Source of the DNA: Plecoglossus altivelis
Taxonomy: Eukaryota > Chordata > Actinopteri > Osmeriformes > Plecoglossidae
Length of the DNA stretch: 64,000 bases
Direction of reading: 5' to 3'
Assembly (NCBI GenBank): GCA_036571765.1
Contig: BROE01000024.1
Location: 4,384,132 to 4,448,131, forward strand
The notes beneath the pieces are model-generated. The model saw only the letters and a program-made list of their open reading frames with translations. It searched no databases and was not told where the DNA came from. The position numbers and the translations under genes were made by a program. How positions within the stretch are numbered: the first letter of the stretch is position 1; every line of letters begins with the position of its first letter. Below, one piece after another: positions 58,765 through 64,000 of the stretch.

Positions 58765-59055
58765 AGGACTCCTCCAGATGTAACTCTGGCCTGGGGTCTC
58801 TAGATGTAACACTGGCCTGGGGCCTCCAGATGTAACTCTGGCCTGGGGCCTCCAGATGTAACACTGGCCTGGGGCCTCCAGATGTAACACTGGCCTGGGG
58901 CCTCCAGATGTAACTCTGGCTTGGGGTCTCCAGATGTAACTCTGGCCTGGGGTCTCTAGGTGTAACTCTTGCCTGGGGTCTCTAAGTGTAACTCTTGCCT
59001 GGGGTCTCTAAGTGTAACTCTGGCCTGGGGTCTCCAGATGTAACTCTGGCCTGGG
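58765..59055. repeat. 26-bp minisatellite
   Basis: About ten or eleven copies of CCAGATGTAACTCTGGCCTG plus GGGCCT, exact 26-base spacing in the better copies. Units near 58.95-59.02 kb share a variant (CTAAGTGTAACTCTTGCCTG), showing a sub-block amplified after the rest. Confidence 0.9.
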
Positions 59056-60674
59056 ACATTGTCTGGACAGACACTTAACCACAGTCTTCCTAGCCAGACT
59101 GCTGTATGATGTAGAAGTCTGAAACTAGCAATGAACACGGAAGCTCTTTGAAGACGAGCGAACACATGCCCACAGGCCTGTGTGTTGGTGATGCAGTAAC
59201 CCGAGCAGAGATGAAATAGATTCAGCCAGTGGAGTGTTTGGTGATGGGGTGTGTGTGGCAGTGTTCAGACACCCATCCATCCTGTGGGATTTCAATGGCT
59301 TTTGTGGAGATTAGGCTGGGATTACAGCCCCATACTGTGGGTCTATGGGATTGGAGGTAAGGCCACATCTGGTTCAGAGAGGTCTGCGTGTGTTTGGTGT
59401 GGTGGCTGGAAAGATGTAGGTGAGCACAGATAATGAGCCCTGAGGTGAGATGAGTAGTCTAGTCTCTCTCTGCCTGTCTGGTTGGGAGGGGTGTGAACTT
59501 TATGAGATCAGGCATGGAGTTACTTAAGGCCTCCCTGCCCTCTGGCTGTGACTGTCTGTCACAAGATTGTGTGTTTGTGAGTGTATGAGTGCCTATCCTC
59601 TGCTTATCTCCATATCCCTGTGACTAACATCAAGACTTTGTGTGTGCGTGTGTTTGTGTGTGTGTGTAAGCCCGTGTGTGCAGAGGTTTTAACACAATGC
59701 CCAGCAACGAGTTTATTCATCTCAGTCTCTGACCATAGGGCATATTTATGGCGTGTCTATGATTTAGCATCATTGCATATGCCTGATTTGTGTTTGTGAT
59801 TGCGCTGTGTGTGTGCATATGTACGCTTGCCAGAGAAATATGGGAGTCTGGGTTTGTGCCTGTGTTAGTCTGCCAGTCTCTGCCTGGTGGGTTGTTTAGC
59901 TCCCTGCAGGCGTGTGTGTTTATCTCAGTGGCGTTTAGAAGCTGGTCATTGGACAGCAACCAGGGCATGGCCCTCCGGAAGGGCCGTGCTGTACTGAGCC
60001 TGCTCCCTCACTTAACCCTGCTCTCCAGACCCGATGTGGCTGCCTGTCCCTCACTGCACCGGGCTGGTCCCCAGGCTCGCTGTGTGTATGTGTGTGTGCT
60101 TATGGTAATGTACTGTATCTATTAAAAGGACAGTACTGTGTGTGTGGCTGGATGTAGATCTCTCCTGCTGTTTTCTGTTGAACAAAACAAACAGGCCTGC
60201 CCTCTTATTCCCTTCTTATTCCCTATGCATACACTCATGGACACACGCGCATGCTCACACGCACATGCACGCACCCATGGGCACATGCGCTCTCACTGAC
60301 ATGGGCACGCAAAGACATGCAAACACACACACACGCATATGCATACACACACATGAAAGAACGCACACACACTGACCCTCAATACTTACTACAACAATGG
60401 CTGAATCGGTAATTACCACCAAAAGAAGCGATGGTTTGGGCTGTCAGAAGTCTCTCAGCACACAGAGTACAGAGGCTTACTGCTGAGTTGATTAGGTGTG
60501 ACCGGAAGGGTGTGGGTTTAATAGGGAAGGACGTCTAATTAGGCTCTGGTTGCCAGTTCCTGTGCAGGTGGAGGCAGTCATGGCATCAAGTGTACTGGCA
60601 GGATGTAGATTTATACCCCAGCTCCATATCTGAGGGAGGAGAATGAGCAGAACTGCAGGCTTTCATGTCAAGGA

Positions 60675-60770
60675 AAGGTGTGTGCGTGTGTGTATTGACG
60701 TTCGTGTGTGTGTGTATATCGACGTGTGTGTGTGTGTGGTACTGAGAGAGATTGAGAGAGAGAGCAGTTT
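60675..60770. repeat. GT-rich tract followed by GAGA
   Basis: Interrupted (GT)n runs end in a short GAGAGA stretch. Confidence 0.8.
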
Positions 60771-63324
60771 ACAGTAATTACTGTTCTATTTCGAGCCACA
60801 CTGTAGACACATGTTCATGCTTTGCATTTGGAAAAAGTCGAGGTCGCTTCTCATCTTCGATTTCAAATTCACTCTCTTTCTTTGAAGCGTCCTCGATTTT
60901 CCAGGAGAGCTCCTTCACAAACGTTTGGCGATAGATAGAAGTTAAGGTAGTATCTGAGTGTGCTCCTTCTAAGATGGCCAAAACAGGTTGTGGAGAACAT
61001 TCGGATGATGTCTAAGTATGAGCTAGCAAGGGCTGTTCTGACTCCTGTGGCCTGTCAGAAGCCCTCCTTATCTGTCCCCCTCTGCCCTCCCACCCATCCG
61101 AGCCCCGCCCCCCCTCTCAGCCTTACACTGTGACGCTCTCCAGTGAAAAGCCTCACGGTCCTGATCACACACATCACCATGGCGATCAGAGCGTCAGAGC
61201 TGTGTGACGGACAGCCGCCACAGCTGGGATGTAAATAGAGAGTGCTGCCGTATGGCGGGAGACCTGGGGAGGCCAGGAACAAACGCGACGGTTCTCATAT
61301 GGATCCTACTTATGCATCCGTAAACCCACAGGTGTTCTGGATATGAGAGATCAGATAAATAGCATGGTAAACTATAAGGTATTTAATACAACCTGTCTGG
61401 AGGTCATTAGCTGTGCCTGTATTCAGCACTTTATCCCATGAGGACATCCCTGAAGAGAGAGACTAGTCTGCCCATTGGTAGAGAAAATGTCTGTGTCTGG
61501 GTATGCTTTTGGGTCTGGCCCGAGTCTGGTTCTGGTTCGCTTCTCCTCAAATCCCATGTGACTAATGGCAGGTAGCTAAGATCCAGGCAGCTCCATCTGG
61601 TCTCCTTCTCCTTCCAACACACTCTCTGCCCCTGTGTGCCATCAATCACCCCGACAGAGAGCTCTGCCTGGGCTCCAGAATCCTATTTCTGGCCCTCAAA
61701 CACTGTACTACCACACACGCTACACTCCCCTCCCCCTCCTTCTGCCTCCTTCCACCATGCTCTTATCTTCTTCCCTCTCTTGTGTCTACTCCGGCTAATG
61801 TGTAGTGACTGCATTGAAAGTGGCAGGGCGCAGCCCTGCTCGCACAGAGGAGTCCTCTCTGCCAGCTGTCGGCTCAGCCCCACACTGAGGAGGAAGTCAT
61901 TCCGTCGCCCAGTCAATTCCGAGTCCAACACCCATGTTCACCCAAGTTCCGAGCGTTTCCAAACCGCACCGTCAAACGTCATCACGTGTCACTCTGCAAT
62001 ACGCCGTCATAACCGGAACGTTCCCCTCGGCTTGAGTGACTCAGCATCCCGCGTTTGATAGCTTTCCGGCAGCGTTCGTTAGACGCGGTTAAATGAAAAC
62101 GTCCTCCTACGTAACATGTTCGGCACACTGGAGCGCTCACCTCAGCTTTTGGGACGTGGCAACCAGAGCTTCTATAAGTGTTCTGATTTGTCCTATATAC
62201 TTCAGATCAAAACAGAAGCCCATGAGCCAAACAGGACTTGGCTCCACGTTGGCTATGCTTCAGACACCCCAGGGAGAGGACTCTTGGCTGAGCTGTAAGC
62301 CAGCGAGAAGAACGGGAACATTTCGGTGCTTTGTAAGGAGGGTTGAGAGAACTTCATCAGGTTGGCACGCTCTTTCACGATGTCTGGAACCAAAAGCGGT
62401 CCCCAAGGCCATCTCTACTTAGGTGCATCTGCAGGATCTCTACTTCAGAAAAGTGCTGGTGTCTATTTTTAACGGTGTCTTTTAATGTAATTGCTGAAGA
62501 GTAATGACAAGTGGGAACAGTATCATCTGTGGATCTGGATCTGACGTTGTTTATTGTTCTTTTTTTATCTTCACACCCACCCTGCAAAAAAAGATCCTGG
62601 TTATGAAACCGAATCGTTTCCGGAAGTTGTGCCTTAAATCAGGTTCCTAAGTGCTGCTGATTTTGTTGTGGGGGGAGTTTGTCTTTGGCACGGTTGTGTG
62701 TGTTGCTTCAAGTACTTAAGTCACTTCTTTAAAAAAAAAAAAAATATGGGAGGGAATGTGTCCGGTAAATGCAAACCCAGTAATGACTCTTCACGTCAGG
62801 GGCTAACTCTCCCCAGCTCAGGCTGACGGCCGCATCTCAGAAGCGTAAAGTGGACTTCCCTTGGCACAGCTCCCCCAGACCTTGAGACACGTCCAGGAAT
62901 AGCTCCCCTCTCCAGACATGTTTAGTTCAGCCCTCTGAAAAGCAACACAAACGCTGGTGCTCCATGAATAGGTTCCGTCCCTGGTCTCACATGCTTCACG
63001 GAGCGTTCACGAGTACCTCGGTCCCAACCGTTTGTCTTTAGCCTCTCCTGCTTCTGAGAGCCGCATCCTAAAGGTCTCATCTGGTATTCCTTCCTGGAAA
63101 AAACCCCATGAGGTTGAATAATAAGCAGAACACGTGGCGCAAAGTTTGGTCTAAGTGACCCAATGTTACCCAGACAGACAGAAGATGTAATCAAGTTCCC
63201 TGAGGAAATAGTAGAACTAGTTTCTGAATCCAGCCAGTGAAAAAGGGTGTTCTTAATTTAGATAGTAATACATCTTGTAATTAAGGCTTAACACAGACAG
63301 TCTGTCTAGAACGCACCTGGGTAT

Positions 63325-63500
63325 CTATATATATATATATAAATTCTAATAAGACTTATAAATTAAATATATTTACATATATATATATATAGATATGTAA
63401 ATAAGATCTATATAATATATATTACAGATATTTAGAGAGAGAGAGAGAAGAGTGACAGAGAGAGACGAGAGAGAGAAGGCAGATCGACAGAGAGAAAGGA
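63325..63500. repeat. (TA)n and GA-rich block
   Basis: Alternating TATATA runs over about 100 bases, then AGAGAGAG. The TA runs could form cruciforms and make the region hard to assemble. Confidence 0.85.
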
Positions 63501-64000
63501 GAGCATTAACACAAGTATACCAAATTATTACAAACGTTTTCGCACATTTTGGCATTTCAGAATTGTACATCAGAGAAGGAAAAAAGCGGAGCGACGTCAA
63601 AGCATCATAACAACGAAGTATAAACAAAACAACTACATTTACAGAAAAATGAAATAATAAACCAATAATAACAATACTGGCAGACAATAAACACCATTCT
63701 TTAATAAACAACCAACCACCCCAACCATTATTCAACGACATATTCAACAGTGCAATAGGTTATATTCGGGCACATTTTGGTTTTCACATATTTCAGAATT
63801 GTATACATTTTTGTTCATTGATTAACAACCAGCTTTTTGAAAATGGGGCTTGGCCTTCGAAGTTCAACCCTCTTAAACATCTCACTCTAAACTTTTTATA
63901 ATTGGTGGAGCTGTGGAGGGGTCTGATGTTTTGAAGACAAGGGTGATATCTGAGTATACGAACTGGTCAGCGCAAATATGAGCTTAGCCAGGATCCGAAA

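Larger units (their letters stand above)
53801..64000. other. gpr158 intron 2, incomplete at the window end
   Basis: After the exon 2 donor GTGAGT, no segment encoding the next expected part of GPR158 (the EGF-like Cys-rich linker and helices) was found to position 64000. The stretch contains a tRNA-like SINE head, purine arrays, a 26-bp minisatellite, GT tracts and an AT-rich end. The open frames seen lack recognisable similarity. Confidence 0.7.

Noticed and set aside
1..64000. CRISPR array, operon, phage or other prokaryotic system
   Set aside because: The tandem arrays lack repeat-spacer structure, and the genes are intron-containing vertebrate genes.

Overview
The window is vertebrate genomic DNA, almost certainly from a teleost fish. 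It has multi-exon genes with GT-AG introns, proteins that align along their length with vertebrate families, dense CA/GT microsatellites, several minisatellites, tRNA-derived SINE relics including V-SINE-like ones, and one 596-base assembly gap. I cannot name the species. All identifications come from reading the sequence and from memory of the families; no search was run.

Layout. 1-15.7 kb: I read this as the first intron of arhgap21 (minus strand). It is filled with simple repeats and holds one candidate alternative first coding exon (8336-8419). The recognised first coding exon is at 15684-15767. 15.8-21.8 kb: intergenic. 21.8-29.0 kb: prtfdc1, an HPRT-family gene, minus strand, nine coding exons resolved to the base. 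29.8-31.3 kb: enkur, minus strand, five coding exons. 32.0-34.3 kb: thnsl1, plus strand, two coding exons. 38.6-42.2 kb: ptchd3 or a ptchd3-like gene, plus strand, four coding exons, followed at 42.6-42.9 kb by a decayed partial copy of its own first exon. 45.5 kb to the end: gpr158, plus strand, with exons 1 and 2 present and the rest beyond the window.

The order arhgap21 - prtfdc1 - enkur - thnsl1 - gpr158, with the same orientations, is the human 10p12 order. The genes are not an operon or pathway; they are conserved neighbours. Within the block, enkur and thnsl1 are head to head across about 0.7 kb, and that gap carries an RFX X-box and a forkhead site facing enkur, a ciliary gene. prtfdc1 starts only about 0.77 kb beyond the enkur stop codon on the same strand.

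I found no wholly new system. The points most worth a second look are: an unusual PRPP-binding motif in prtfdc1 (first Asp lost, catalytic Asp kept, the reverse of human PRTFDC1); the ptchd3 pseudogene and a coding-looking exon just after it; the alternative arhgap21 exon; the X-box at enkur; uORFs before gpr158; and a cluster of unstable-looking tandem arrays in gpr158 intron 1.
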